Program-made: the position numbers and the translations under genes | Shown here: one piece after another, positions 1 through 12,300 of the stretch | How positions within the stretch are numbered: the first letter of the stretch is position 1 | Layout: each line of letters opens with the position of its first letter | Assembly (NCBI RefSeq): GCF_000004075.3 | Contig: NC_026661.2 | Coordinates: forward strand, 1,922,001-1,986,000 | DNA from: Cucumis sativus | Taxonomy: Eukaryota; Streptophyta; Magnoliopsida; Cucurbitales; Cucurbitaceae | Length of the DNA: 64,000 nt | Direction of reading: 5' to 3' | Notes under the pieces: model-generated | The model's database searches: none | The model's input: only the letters and a program-made list of their open reading frames with translations | Told to the model about the DNA's origin: nothing

Positions 1-1276
1 TACATAATTTTGACGCAGTAACTATAGCAGAAAATCCCTCTTTCATATTACCAAAATTTGCTTGAATTGTTAAAACAAGAAGGTTATAAAGGCCTAGGTT
101 TGCATGCTTAGAGGATTTTTAGACTTAAGGTGTACGAGTTTCTGAAACCTTTGTTTGGTCTGTAAAAGAAATAGGTTATAAAAACATGGGTTTGTGGAAC
201 TTGTATTTAGTAGGTGTTATGTTTCGGAAAAGTTAGCATATAATATGAAGAGTAGGTTTCATGACTCATGAGTGTCGGTTTATTAGACATGAGTTCTTGT
301 GGTATGTGAAATTAACAACTCTATATCATGGGATAAATAAATTCATTAGCAAGTGTAAGTTAGGTTTCTTAACCCAAGTTAGATGAACATGAATACATCA
401 CCTATGAGCCAAACGCCACTTAAGTATCAATGTTTATTTTTTCTCTCTTGAGAAACCAAGCTTTCACTGAGAAGAAACGAAAGAAAACTAGACAAAAGAT
501 TCATGGGCATTAAAAAATGGAAACCAGCCCATGCTAGGGGTGCCTAGTACCTAATACCAAGGGGCTCAAACTCAAATCCCTAGTAATAAGATCTCTTGAA
601 TGTATGTAAACCATATGCATAGTGTTTAACCTAAACCTTTTGTGCTAGTGTAGTTTTTTTTTTTTAAATAATGAGATTGCTTTCCTGTGCTATGCTGTTG
701 ATGGAAGGGGGTAAAACTGATTGAGATATGCTGTGTGTTTATTTCCAATGCTCAGTTTTATCAAGTTATGAAATGGAGTGGTGATGAATAAACTGGATAC
801 AGGGTCTTCTCCGACCCTAGGAATGGTAGCAATTTGTTTAACGGATCCGTTAAGTGCATCAAAGAACAAAAGGGGCAATAAATCTTTTATTTATTCTCAA
901 TAAAAGTTGCTGTACTTATAAAAACTGGTATAATAAAAGATTTAGAGGGAATAAATTCAATCCATGATGTCTACCCTTGGCACCCAAATGTTATATAAGG
1001 CTACGCAAGATGTCCCATGAGATCACTTGAGGTAGGCATGAGCTGGCACTAACACTAACGGACAATTAAAAAAATTAAGTGCATCAAACAAGGAACTGCC
1101 ATCTGTATGTGCGTGCCTAAAACTTCAGTTGCAAAACAACACTAGGAAATCCAAGCCTTTTATTTAGTAAAATCCAAAATTCAACTACTTGTTAAGTGTA
1201 GCATTTATGTTTCAACCAGTCACTCTTGCATCAGAATAATCGTTTTATTTAATGTAAATTTGATAAATGATGATAG
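1..1276. other. Intronic or 5' flank of the IGPS gene, no exon seen
   Basis: No stretch encodes the part of IGPS that should precede the first visible exon (the conserved region ending just before Val-Glu-Ile-Ala-Gln). This segment is therefore read as the 3' end of a long intron; the 5' exons lie outside the window. It holds a T-run near 655-665 and a short palindrome around the GGATCC at about 843. No transposon protein is recognisable. Confidence 0.5.
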
Positions 1277-2771
1277 GTTGAGATTGCCCAAGCGTATGAG
1301 AAAGGTGGAGCAGCATGCCTTAGCGTTCTCACAGATGAAAAGTTTTTTCAGGTGAAGAACATTTTAGGAGCTCTGTCTTTCTTTCAATCTCTCGGATGGT
1401 GTTTGACTTTTTATTCATTTTCTTTTAGTATTTGAAGATGGTTGGATAATTTCCTGAGTTTTACATCTGTTGTTTTGGGGATTAGGGAAGCTTTGAGAAT
1501 CTGGAGAAGATAAGGAATGCCGGTGTGAAGGTTTGTCTTATTTAATCACAATTTTATATATTGGTATGTGAATTGTACTTCTAAAAGTGGGAAACATATG
1601 CAGTGCCCTCTCTTGTGCAAAGAGTTTGTGGTTGATGCATGGCAGATCTACTATGCCCGATCCAAAGGTGCAGATGCCATTCTTTTGATCGCTGCTGTTT
1701 TGCCCGATCTTGACATTAAATATATGGTGAAAATCTGCAAGATGGTCGGTTTAACCCCTCTTGTTGAGGTTCGTGTACACATTATGTCTTGCACTACAAT
1801 CTAGAAAACTCCCGTCTTTCCATCGTCTTAGCTGAATAGAATGGTGTTTTGTTCAGATCAGATATTGCTTACCATTATTGCACAATATTTAAAGATCTAT
1901 ACATGTTTTTTTACCTTTTACTTCATTTTTAGGTTCACGACGAGAAGGAAATGGATCGTATGCTTGCAATTGAAGGCATCGAGCTCATTGGCATCAACAA
2001 TCGGAATCTCGGTAATGACTAACTACTTTTGTTACTTCGTTCGTATTTGTTAAACTTCTAATTTCTCCATTGATCAATATATTACATTCTTTCATACCAA
2101 ACTGCATCGCTACTCTCTTCTTTAACTTGATATCTTTTAGTATGACATTGTACTCCCTAAATTTGAACAGCCATAGCTTTTAAGCAGTTATAGCATTTCG
2201 AAACACAAGCAATTGTCTGTTTCTTGCTTCTGAAGCACTCCTATTTCACCAATACACTGACGAAAGTTCCCATTGAAAGTTATCTTGCTTATATGCGTGT
2301 GCGTGAATCAATAACTTGCAGAAACATTCGAGGTTGATATCAGCAACACCAAAAAGCTTCTTGAAGGAGAGCGTGGACAAAAGATCCGCGAGAAGAATGT
2401 TATCGTAAGTATCAAGTGGACTTCTCTGCTGTTCAACAGCTTCTCAACAAACTAATTCTTTCCATCTTCTTTTATGAGAAAAACACACCAAACTTTTACA
2501 TTATCTGATATTCACTTGATTGTTGTGAGGATTGTTCAGATAGTGGGAGAATCTGGGCTGTTCACTCCCGATGATATTGCTTATGTGCAAGAAGCTGGTG
2601 TTAAAGCTGTAAGCTCATATTTTGTTTAATGGCTTCCATTGTTGCATGACATGGAATTTTGAGATTGTTTAATGTTGGTTTCTGCAGGTACTGGTTGGCG
2701 AGTCGATTGTGAAACAGAGCGACCCGACGAAGGGAATAACTGGACTTTTTGGTAAAGACATTTCTGTTTAA
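1277..2771 (+). CDS. Indole-3-glycerol-phosphate synthase, 3' part (7 exons)
   Basis: Converts 1-(2-carboxyphenylamino)-1-deoxyribulose 5-phosphate to indole-3-glycerol phosphate in the tryptophan (and indole/auxin precursor) pathway; plant enzymes act in the plastid. Exons read: 1277-1351, 1486-1530, 1604-1768, 1933-2011, 2322-2404, 2540-2608, 2688-2771. They sum to 600 nt, all joined in frame at GT-AG sites, giving 199 residues and a TAA stop. Conserved TIM-barrel motifs are present in order: SVLTDEKFF, LLCKEFVVD (catalytic Lys), LVEVHDE (catalytic Glu), INNRNL, VGESGLFT and VLVGES. The protein ends GLFGKDISV, as plant IGPS does. The transit peptide and roughly the first half of the enzyme are missing because they lie upstream of the window. 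Nothing suggests a pseudogene in the visible part. Confidence 0.95.
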
Positions 2772-4301
2772 GCTTAAAGAAAATTGGAAGTGTTGTATTT
2801 TGAATATGTTGGTTGTCCCCATTTGGCTCTAATTTTATTTATCTATATGGTATTTCGAGTTGTAAGTGATTAAATAGAGTCTGGATTGTCGCCCTGCCTT
2901 CCAAAATGGAAAAATAAGGCATGCGTTATACATTAGTACAATAAATGTTATAGGATACCATATCAGGTTCTCTCTCTTTGATGGATTTTCTTTTAGTTTC
3001 ATGCATGAATATAGAGATAGTTGTGCGGTTGAACCAAACTCTGTGCCCAAACTGAAATTTGTTCCACCTTTAAAATCTAAAGTTATTTTTATTTTTACCC
3101 TTTGCTTGCACCATCATCACCTTATTCTGCTTGCTTCTCGACTGACTCCACGCTTGCTTGTAAAGAAGACACGTAAATATAGTTGGTGGGTTATGATAGT
3201 TAAACATATGATTTATGTTGCAACCTTGTTTGATCTAATAATTTTTCCTATCGGACTAAAATTTGACTTAGCTACTCATGACGTGACTAACTATCCTCAT
3301 GATTAAAGGTTTAAATTCTTATATTTTCGAGTATATGATTTATATGAGTTCATAAAACACATTCTTTGTTAATATTTTCAAAATCTTATTATTATTTACA
3401 ACATTTTCATTACAAACTTTGAAAATGTTTTCACATATTGAATTTTCTTTCTCGAAAATTATTGTCTTTGGTAAGCAAGGTTTGTTAGTTCTTCGTTTGA
3501 GATTGACTAGCAATTATTATAATTAGATTGTGATTAAAGTAATTGAAATGTAATGGTGAATGAATTACTTTTAGTTGTGTTTATAACGTTAAAAATAATA
3601 ACCTCAAATGTGATTAGACTATTTTTTTTTATTGATTTTACTAATCTGTGTGAAAAAAATATGTTTTACCATAATATTCTTTGAATTTAAAAAAATACCC
3701 AAACCAAATATTAACATAGATTATTATCTTAAAATTTGTTAATCTAATTCACATATTAATTTGGTTGTAGATTCATTATTTTAAAGTAATGTTTTTAATT
3801 GATAGGATATCTATGACAAATATTTGTTAGATGAATATTATATTGTTTGTGGTTTTAAAAAAATAACAATAACCTAAATATGAAATTTGGAACCAAGAGT
3901 GAGAACTATGCTAGCGTGTATGACTTTAGCCACATGAAGTGAAATTTAAAAGTACATGCAGAAAAGCAGTTTCATCTTGCTCGATCTTTCTCAGTCTCGC
4001 ACGATTAGTGTTGCTATTGCTTAATTTTGCTACATCGATGTCACTTTTCAGTCTCACTTGATCTCTCAGTTGTGACATCAACGTTATTGCTTAATTTTGC
4101 TACATCGGTGTCACTCTTCAGTCTCACTTGATCTCTCAGTTGTGTAGTTGATGTCGCTCTCGCCCATTTCGGGTAGAGTTGCTATCATTGTTGGTATCGT
4201 TCTCGCCACTCTCGGAGAATAAGGAGACCTGGGGATGAGAAAAAGTGGAGCTTTTTTTAAAAAATAATTTAAAATTTAAAACATAGGTAAAATATAGATT
4301 A
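2772..4301. other. Spacer downstream of the IGPS gene
   Basis: 3' UTR followed by AT-rich non-coding DNA. A 101-codon open frame at 3001-3306 has no family resemblance and AT-biased composition, so it is not annotated. The only structured part is the tandem duplication listed separately at 4016-4144. Confidence 0.6.
4016..4144. repeat. 70-bp period tandem duplication
   Basis: A 59-bp block starting attgcttaattttgctac occurs at 4016-4074 and again at 4086-4144, differing at two positions. It contains the phrase cagtctcacttgatctctca. The surrounding sequence is also rich in CTC/TCG triplets and less AT-rich than its neighbours. Confidence 0.9.
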
Positions 4302-4865
4302 GATGCAAAACTATTGACAAAAAAAAGTTGTTTAGGTGAAGTCGTGTATCCCGTCCACGACTTCTATGCAGTAGACACCACATCTTTCAACTTTTATTTT
4401 ATTTATATATATATATATATTATATTAGTAGACCTCCCACTTTCTTATTTTCTCATTATTTATATATACATACCAACACAACACGTATATATCTTAAACA
4501 TTCAAATTCTAAAAATTTATTTCTTTATTATTTTTTCTTTTTTCTTTATATATATTTAAATATCTCAATCTTCAATTTTCAAATTTTCTAATTTAATTTA
4601 ATTACTTCTTAATCAAAATTATGCATATCTTTCTTCTTCAATTTTTAATTTTTTTAAAAATTCATATTAACAAAATATGTTATTAAAAAATATTAAATAA
4701 ATGAAAATAGTAATAATAATAAGAAGTTAATTATAATAATAACACTTTAAACCCACCATCCCTAATTGAATAATTTTTTTTTTTTTTTATGTTTATGACC
4801 AAAGGAAAAATAAATAGAAAGAATGGATTCAATTACAAATTAAATTTAAACAACTTAACTGAATC

Positions 4866-4901
<36 letters not shown>

Positions 4902-5664
4902 TATTTCAATCTTCAACATTTTTTATTAAATTAAATTAATTTAATTATTTCTTAACCAAAATTATATATATCTTTTTCTAATTTTCTATTTAAAAAAACA
5001 CATATATTAACCAAATATCTTATTAAAAATATATTAATCAAATTAAAATAACATAATAATAATAATCGAAAAAAGTTGAAGCTTACTCTAATAATAATAA
5101 CAACAATAATTTGCAATCTAAAATTATTAGCTAAGTTTTTAAAATTTAATTTGTAATCAAACCAATTATTATTATTATTATTACTATTTTCATTTGTTTA
5201 AAATTTTATTCATGGCTAATCGGTGGCATCAAATGTTATTTTTTTTGTTGGAGTAACTTCAACTTCTCTCCATTATTATTATTACTATTTTCATTTGTTT
5301 AATATATTTTTTAATAACATATTTTGTTAATATATGATTTTTTTAAAAAAGGAATGAAAATTGAAAAAAAGAAGATACGTATAATTTTGATTAATAAATA
5401 ATTTAATTATATTATAGATAATGATTTTAATAAGAAAAATTGAATATTGAAGATTGTGATATTTAAACATATATTTTTACAATCGAATGTTTATTATATA
5501 TATATATAAATGAGAATAAGTAGAATAGGTAGAATTCACTCCTAATATATATAAATAATGAGAAAATAAGAAAGGGTGGAACCCAATGTAATATATATAT
5601 AAAGTAAAAGTGAAAATAGCATAGCTGAAATTAACTTCACCTAAACTCATCTACTTTTTGCATT
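4302..5664. mobile_element. Foldback-type non-autonomous DNA element (large imperfect inverted repeat)
   Basis: The left end (gtttaggtgaag at 4330-4341) is matched in reverse complement at 5635-5646. A 27-bp perfect inverted match (tttcttattttctcattatt core) links about 4441-4467 with 5548-5574. The arms stay alignable inwards: a block beginning near 4559 and a direct second copy near 4899-5095 both match the reverse complement of about 5220-5470. A small perfect hairpin (gaagtcgtg / cacgacttc, 4339-4364) lies just inside the left end. There is no coding capacity, and (TA)n tracts sit inside the arms. I infer an old foldback/MITE-like element; the exact ends and target-site duplication were not resolved. 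Confidence 0.7.
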
Positions 5665-6373
5665 TGCTTTTAAAATTTACTTTATTTAAAAAAAAGTTGG
5701 AAAAAGTGTGAAGTTAAAGAGGGAAAAGACAAAAGAAAATACTAAATAAGCAAAGGAGGGTAATGCTGTCAAACTTTAAAGCTACATTTAATATTTTAAA
5801 TAAAATTTGGGTCATTTACCATAAAATGGGTCAATTTGACAATTAAATCAATATATTTGTACCAAAACGTAACTATTGGGAAATTTGGGAGTTAAAGTTC
5901 ACGACTTTGAGTTTCAATCGAAGAAACAAACCATTGTGTTTAACATTTTCTGCTTTCTTATTGGTCAAAGTCTCGTCATCCATCCAATAATATTTCGACA
6001 CGTCATAATCCGACATCGTAACAAATCGGAAGCGACGTAAAAGGTTAACATTTTTTCTATATTGAGTTAAAAACATTTAATCTCTCACATTCTTCGAACT
6101 CCCAACTGCGCCACCGTCTGTTTTGACCCTTTTTCTGATCTCTTCCCTTCGGATTAAATTAACCCTTTAACTTATTCTAACTCTCAGATTCTCTCTTCCT
6201 CCAATTGGCGGCAAGCAACTCTTTGTTCATCCTCTCAATTCCTAAATTTTGAGGTAATTTACGTACCCTTTTGTTTCTTCTTTCCTTTTCTTCATCACGG
6301 ATCCTGAAGATTTGACTTTTTTTTTGTATGATTCTTATTATTTTTCATATGGGTTTGTGATTTTTTTGAAGAT
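5665..6373 (+). promoter_or_regulatory. Promoter and leader of the p24 gene, with probable leader intron
   Basis: The sequence becomes less AT-rich and pyrimidine-rich from about 6080, as plant leaders do. A plausible leader intron runs from the donor at 6254 (gag|gtaatt) to the acceptor at 6371 (tttgaag), ending two bases before the ATG. The transcription start was not determined and no clear TATA box was chosen. Confidence 0.45.
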
Positions 6374-9300
6374 ATGGAGCGATGGGCTATGAGATTTGTG
6401 ATGATGATGGCGTTTGTTGGGGTTTTGCTGTTGAGTTTGAGAAAATCAGAAGGGATTAGGTTTGTGATTGACAGGGAAGAATGTTTCTCTCACCATGTTC
6501 AATACGAGGGAGATACTGTTCATGTTTCTTTTGTTGTAATCAAGGCAGATTCACCATGGCATTATGGCGATGATGGCGTTGATCTTGTGGTATCATTCTT
6601 CTACACTTTCCTTTGTTTTGCTTTCCTTTTCATTAATAGCATTTGAAACTATAGGCAGACGATGTTCATGGGTTCCTTTTTTGTGTTTCTTAATTCTTTG
6701 TTAAGTGCATTATTGGTTCTTCTCGGGCAAGGCCTTAACTTGGTATTAGAGATGATTAGTTTTTGAGATGCATTGGTTTGACTGAGTGACAGAGACCTCT
6801 TAATAAAAGCTATTACCATGTTTCCCCGTTAAGAGGACTAATAGTAAAACTAGAATGGGGAAGGATTGATCTTTGTCCCAGAGGTGGTTAGTCTTTAAGG
6901 TTGTTTTTCAGAACTCAAGGACACAGTTGTACAATTTATATAGCAAATTCTGTTTAAGTAAGGTCGTGGCTTTAGCTTGTTTCATGGAGCTCCTATTTAT
7001 AAAAGTTATGACATAGTTCTTGGGTGCTAGAAAATTTATTTTAGTATTAGTGGTGGCTAGCTTTAAGTTATTTTTGTGAGGAGAGAGAGAGAGAGAGACA
7101 GAGTACCTCCGAACTCCGAACTCCTAACTATATCTACTTCTTAGTGCTTGGGTTGGGGTGCTTGTAAAGACCAATGCTAAAATAAGAATGGGCAGAGATT
7201 TGTCTTAGTAGAAAAGATGGTTAATTTTGTGGAGATGCTTTGATTTGGATAGTGACGGACCATTCTAATAAGAGCTATGTCTTAGTTCTTGAAGTGATAG
7301 AAAGATTATTACTAAAACAAAAATGTGTAGAGGCATCTTAGTTTAAGGGGTGGCTAATTCTTATAATTTAATTTTTGGAGATGTTTTGATATTTATTTTA
7401 TAGGGAAGGAGGGAGAGTGACATACAAATGATAGATTTTTTTTTTAATCAGAAACAGAGAAATTTATATATATAAATCGGCAAGAAGAAAAACAGCCAAA
7501 GGGCGAGGGGTTGAGAACCCCACCCCCTACCCTAACAAAAAGACCAAACAATAAGTGCCTTCTAGTTGTGAATAATCATGAGAAGGTTGTAATTACAAAA
7601 TAACTGTGTAGTTTGTACACCATCAAGAGGTCATATGCTGCACAAGAGCCCAAAAAGAATTGAAAGAGCTAAACTTATCATCGAACACCCTACTATCTCT
7701 TTCATTCCAAATATGCCACAAGAGAGCATGGGTTGCACAACTCCACAGAATTTGTTCTTTTTCACAAAAAGCTGCCCCCATCAGACCCTCCATCATCCAT
7801 TCTTCGACCCACAATGGGAGACAGCCATCCAATCCAAAGGTCTCAAAAATAATATTCCACCCTTTGGATGCGAACACAAACTCGCAGTATAAATAAAGGT
7901 GATCTTAGTCTCAGCCTCCTTTCGGAAACTTCCTTTGGAGCTTTTCCTGGGTGTTGAGACCTCTTAGGCGAGGGACTAAATAAGATTGACCCAAGGAAAC
8001 TTTACTTTAGTAGCCCCCTTGGTCAACTTTAGAAAACTAGACATGGTAGAAAACTGGCCCAAAGCTTGCAACTTCCACCATAAGCTGTCTTTTGCTCTAT
8101 TCACCACCCAACCAGTCAGCAGCTGAGCAAGAGCATTATAATTGCCAATTTCTCTATCAAACAATCTCCTTCTCAACCCCAGATCCCAAGCTCGATTAGA
8201 ATCAACCCAACAATCTGCCACCACAACATTCTTTTTTGAGGAAATAATGTAGATGTCATGGTACAAGGAAGCAAGAGGCTGGGCTGCACAACACCTATCC
8301 TCCCAAACTTTATGTGTTTCCCATCACCCTCTACCATTCCATAATCTGAAGCTGCCTTTGTCTTTAGGCTTGATACAACTCCACCTGTGCTCCTTCACGC
8401 CGTAAATATAGTCTACTAGGCATTTCTTCATGACAAAGCCTCCAAAGCCACTTCATCAAGAGAGCAAAATTCTTCTGATTGAGAGAGCCGATTCCCAACC
8501 CCTCATAAATCGTTGGGAGAGAGGTCCACTTCCAGCTAACAAGATGGGAGGCCGACATAGTGAGTGCTTATTAGGCTGGTTTATCATATCGACCACCCCA
8601 AACAAAGTCACAAATAAGCTTTTCCACGCGAGAAATAAAACCTTTCGGAGCCTTTGTTAAGGAGAAAAAGTAACGAGGTAAACTTTGATTAACCGATTGA
8701 GCAAAGAATAAGTCTACTGCCTTTGGACAGGACCAATCCATGCCACTTACCAATTTTAGTTTTAAATTTCTCCTCAAGAGCAACTCGAGCCTCCTTAGTT
8801 GTGGCCTTCCCACCAAGGGGAAACCCTTGGTAAACAAAAGTTAATTGATCAACTTTGCAACCCAACTCACTAGCTTTTGAAGCAACCTCCTCGTCACAAA
8901 GATTAATCTCAATAAGAGAAGTTTTGGCAGCATTGAGGGCTAGGCTCAAATCAAGTAAGAAAAGATTGACAATAGACCACCAAGCCCTAAGATTTTCATC
9001 ACCCCAAGAGCAAAAGATCGAAATGTCATCGACATACTGAAGGTGCATTACCTCAACCGAAGGGTTGCCAAAGGAAAAGCCATGGATCAATCTTCTTTTG
9101 TTACAACAGTGAACAATATTACTGAACGCATCGCCAACAATGGTAAGAAGGACAGGGGAGACGGCGTGCCTTTGCCTAAGCCCTCCATGTCCCATAATCT
9201 TCCCACGTGGTCTTCCATTGATAATGACAGAGAAATTGATAGATGAAAGATAGCCCCAAATCCATCTCCTCCACCTTTTCCCAAAACCTTTGAGCTTGAG

Positions 9301-12300
9301 GATCTCATTGAGGAAGGTGCAGTTGACTTTATCATAAGCCTTCTCAAGATTAAGCTTTAACACAAGTTGTCACGACCCGCTTCGTCGGCACACGCTCTCT
9401 CGGATGCAGTGTGTTCAGCGACATGCAATGCTTGGGAGACTAAACTATAGCAAAGCGAAAGCCCCCTTCTTCCCATCCACCTTCCATTCTTCAAGAGATT
9501 CTGAAGCAGTTAAATGGCATCAAGGATTTTCCTCCCTTCCACAAAAGCCACTTGAGCATCATGGATAGTGGAAGGAAGGATCTTTTTCAGTCTTCTGGTG
9601 AGGACTTCGAAAATATTTTTATACAGAGATGTCACTAAGCTGATAGGTCAGAACTCACTTACTCGTGTAGGCTTCTTCTTTTTGGGATCAAGCAGATGTT
9701 AGTTTCATCGCACCTTTTGTTTGAAATTTCGTTTTTAAAAAACTCATGGAACATTCAATCAAATCACTTTTTAAAATGTTCCATGAAATTTTACAAAACT
9801 CCTGTCATGCCATCAAGCCCTAGCGAATTAATGTTCCCCAAATCAAAGACAACAGCCCGATTCTCTTCCTCTTCGAAAGGAGCCTGCCTAGCCTCACCAT
9901 TCATCAGTCTATAATTCAGCCCATCAAAGATAAGACGAGGATTGTCATCTTTCTTATACAACCTGCTACAAAAACTAACAATCTTATCAGTAATCTCATT
10001 GTCTCTAAGAAGAATTCTACCCTCAGTCTTCCATTCTACCCTCAGTAATCTTCAATCAAACCCAACTCCACCTGTCCATCTATGAAAAAGTTGGAATATT
10101 TTCATCTCCTTTAATGTGTTTACTAAGTAAATAATATTGAAAGGCGTCTGTAAAGGCTCATCACCTTTCTATTTACCTTTATATCACTGAGAATGGATGC
10201 AAAAGCTTCTACTTCATATCAATGAATCAACTTCACCTGTGAAAGGTCCAAATCTTGTTTCTTATCCTGCTCTAAATTGGACACAATGAACAACTTACGT
10301 AAATATGGATTCTACGTCACCCATCAGATAGTATTTCTGATACATTTTAAAATAATGTTGTTGTGGGAAAGAAATTTAAGCTAGAAATGAACATAATTAA
10401 CTAGAAAATCTTTTGAGAGACTATGAAGTCTCCAAAATTGGCTTGTTTTTTACTTGAACATAAGCCTGATTTCATGCTTAGAATCTGTCATTGTAGTCAT
10501 TTGTGTACTGCATTGTCAAGAAGCCTTTGGACTATGCTTTGAAGTTGAGTTGGTTATTATTTAGACGATTAAGCAGTTTTTCTTAAACGGAAACAAACCT
10601 CCTTATTAGTGAAAATAAACGAGACTTTAAGCTCAAAGTACAAGAGTATTATACTAAGAGCAAAAAGAACTAAGGGAGAATACAGGCTAAAACGAAAACA
10701 AAACTATACTTGTGCAGCATAAAATATGGCAACCTATAAATCAAATTCAACCAGAAAAGTAACAAGCAAAACATAGCCTCTCGAAGATGAAACATCTTAA
10801 GAAGGCTAAATACAAACCAAAACTTAAAAACTCACGAGAGGAGCCCTTTCAAATAAAAACTTGCACGCCCAAATCTTCAAGATGAAAGTAGAAAGAGAAG
10901 CGCCAAGTAGAAGCAACCGGCTGCCTCAAATCTGTCTTGTCAAAACCATCCAGAACCCAAAGGAACTCCAATAAAACTTCCAAAACAAACAGAATCTGAT
11001 TCCAAAAGAACTCCCAAACAGATGCGCCCCTTGGCAAGCCAGAAATACGGAGACCAAACACAAAACCAACATCAAGCAAACTACTAAAATAACGGAGACG
11101 ATTTAGCAGTTAAAGCTATGTATAGACTCTAGAGACTATATTTGGCGATTTTCTCTTCTTGTGGAGTTCTTATTATTAGACCCTTGTGTTATATTGCTTT
11201 CACTGATAGAATATGTTGTTGATCCAATATTTTCTTTGCAATATAGATAAAGGGACCTTCTGGTGAACATCTTCATGATTTCCGTGATAAGACTAGTGAA
11301 AAGCATGAATTTATTGCTCACAACAAAGGTCTTCATCGATTCTGCTTCACGAACAAGTCTCCGTATCATGAAACCATTGATTTTGATGTGCACGTTGGCC
11401 ACTTTTCTTATCATGAGCAACATGCAAAAGATGGTAAGATGCCATTTCCCTGTTTTATTATTACCTGACCTTTTACAAGTTAAAATCAATCTCAAAACTG
11501 GTGCATACTACAGAGCATTTCAACCCTTTGATGGATCAAATATCTAAGTTGGAGGAAGCTCTTTACAATATTCAGTTCGAACAACATTGGTTAGAGGCTC
11601 AGACTGATCGCCAGGCAATAGGTAACATTGATGTACATGTCTTGAATTTAAATAATTTCCATGACATCAGCTTAGGAATTTAATTTCTTTTGCCGAAGTT
11701 AGTCCTTGATAACATTGACATCAAGTAACTTACAAATCTAAACACATTAATCAAGTGAGCTCTGGAAATAGAAGTTTTTGGCATTACTCAAGCACCAATG
11801 ATCGTGATGGTAGCTTTCTTCTTCATCATTGTTGCTGAGGCCATGTTAGATTTAGGGGGATAATGGCAATTTCCGGAAACTAGACTAACATGTATAAGAG
11901 AATGATTTATGAGACCTTATTTGATAACCATTTAACTTTTGTTTCTATTTTTTGAAAATTAAATTTATAAACACTACTTCTACTTGTAAATTTCCATGTT
12001 TTTTTCATTCAAGCTTTTAAAAAAAACAGTTTTCAAAAATGTGTTTTTACTTTTTCAACAAACGTGGAAATCATAATATGGAAAATTTGGGAGGAAACAA
12101 ATATAAATTTTAAAAGAGAAAACTAAAACCAAAAAAGGGTCGAACAATGGAATGACTTCAAAAGACTTTGGATCTAATCTTAACCTCAGTTGTGTTGCTC
12201 AAATTACATTGTGAAGATAGATACAACCTAACAAAACCTATGTGGTTTGGGTTGTGTTGATGTAGAACTCGGTTAAATATTCTGTTCAATCTCGATACTT

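Noticed and set aside
3001..3306. 101-codon open frame
   Set aside because: AT-biased, no family resemblance, lies in the 3' flank of the IGPS gene.
7635..7896. Two overlapping plus-strand open frames
   Set aside because: They are the reverse strand of the LINE C-terminal coding segment.
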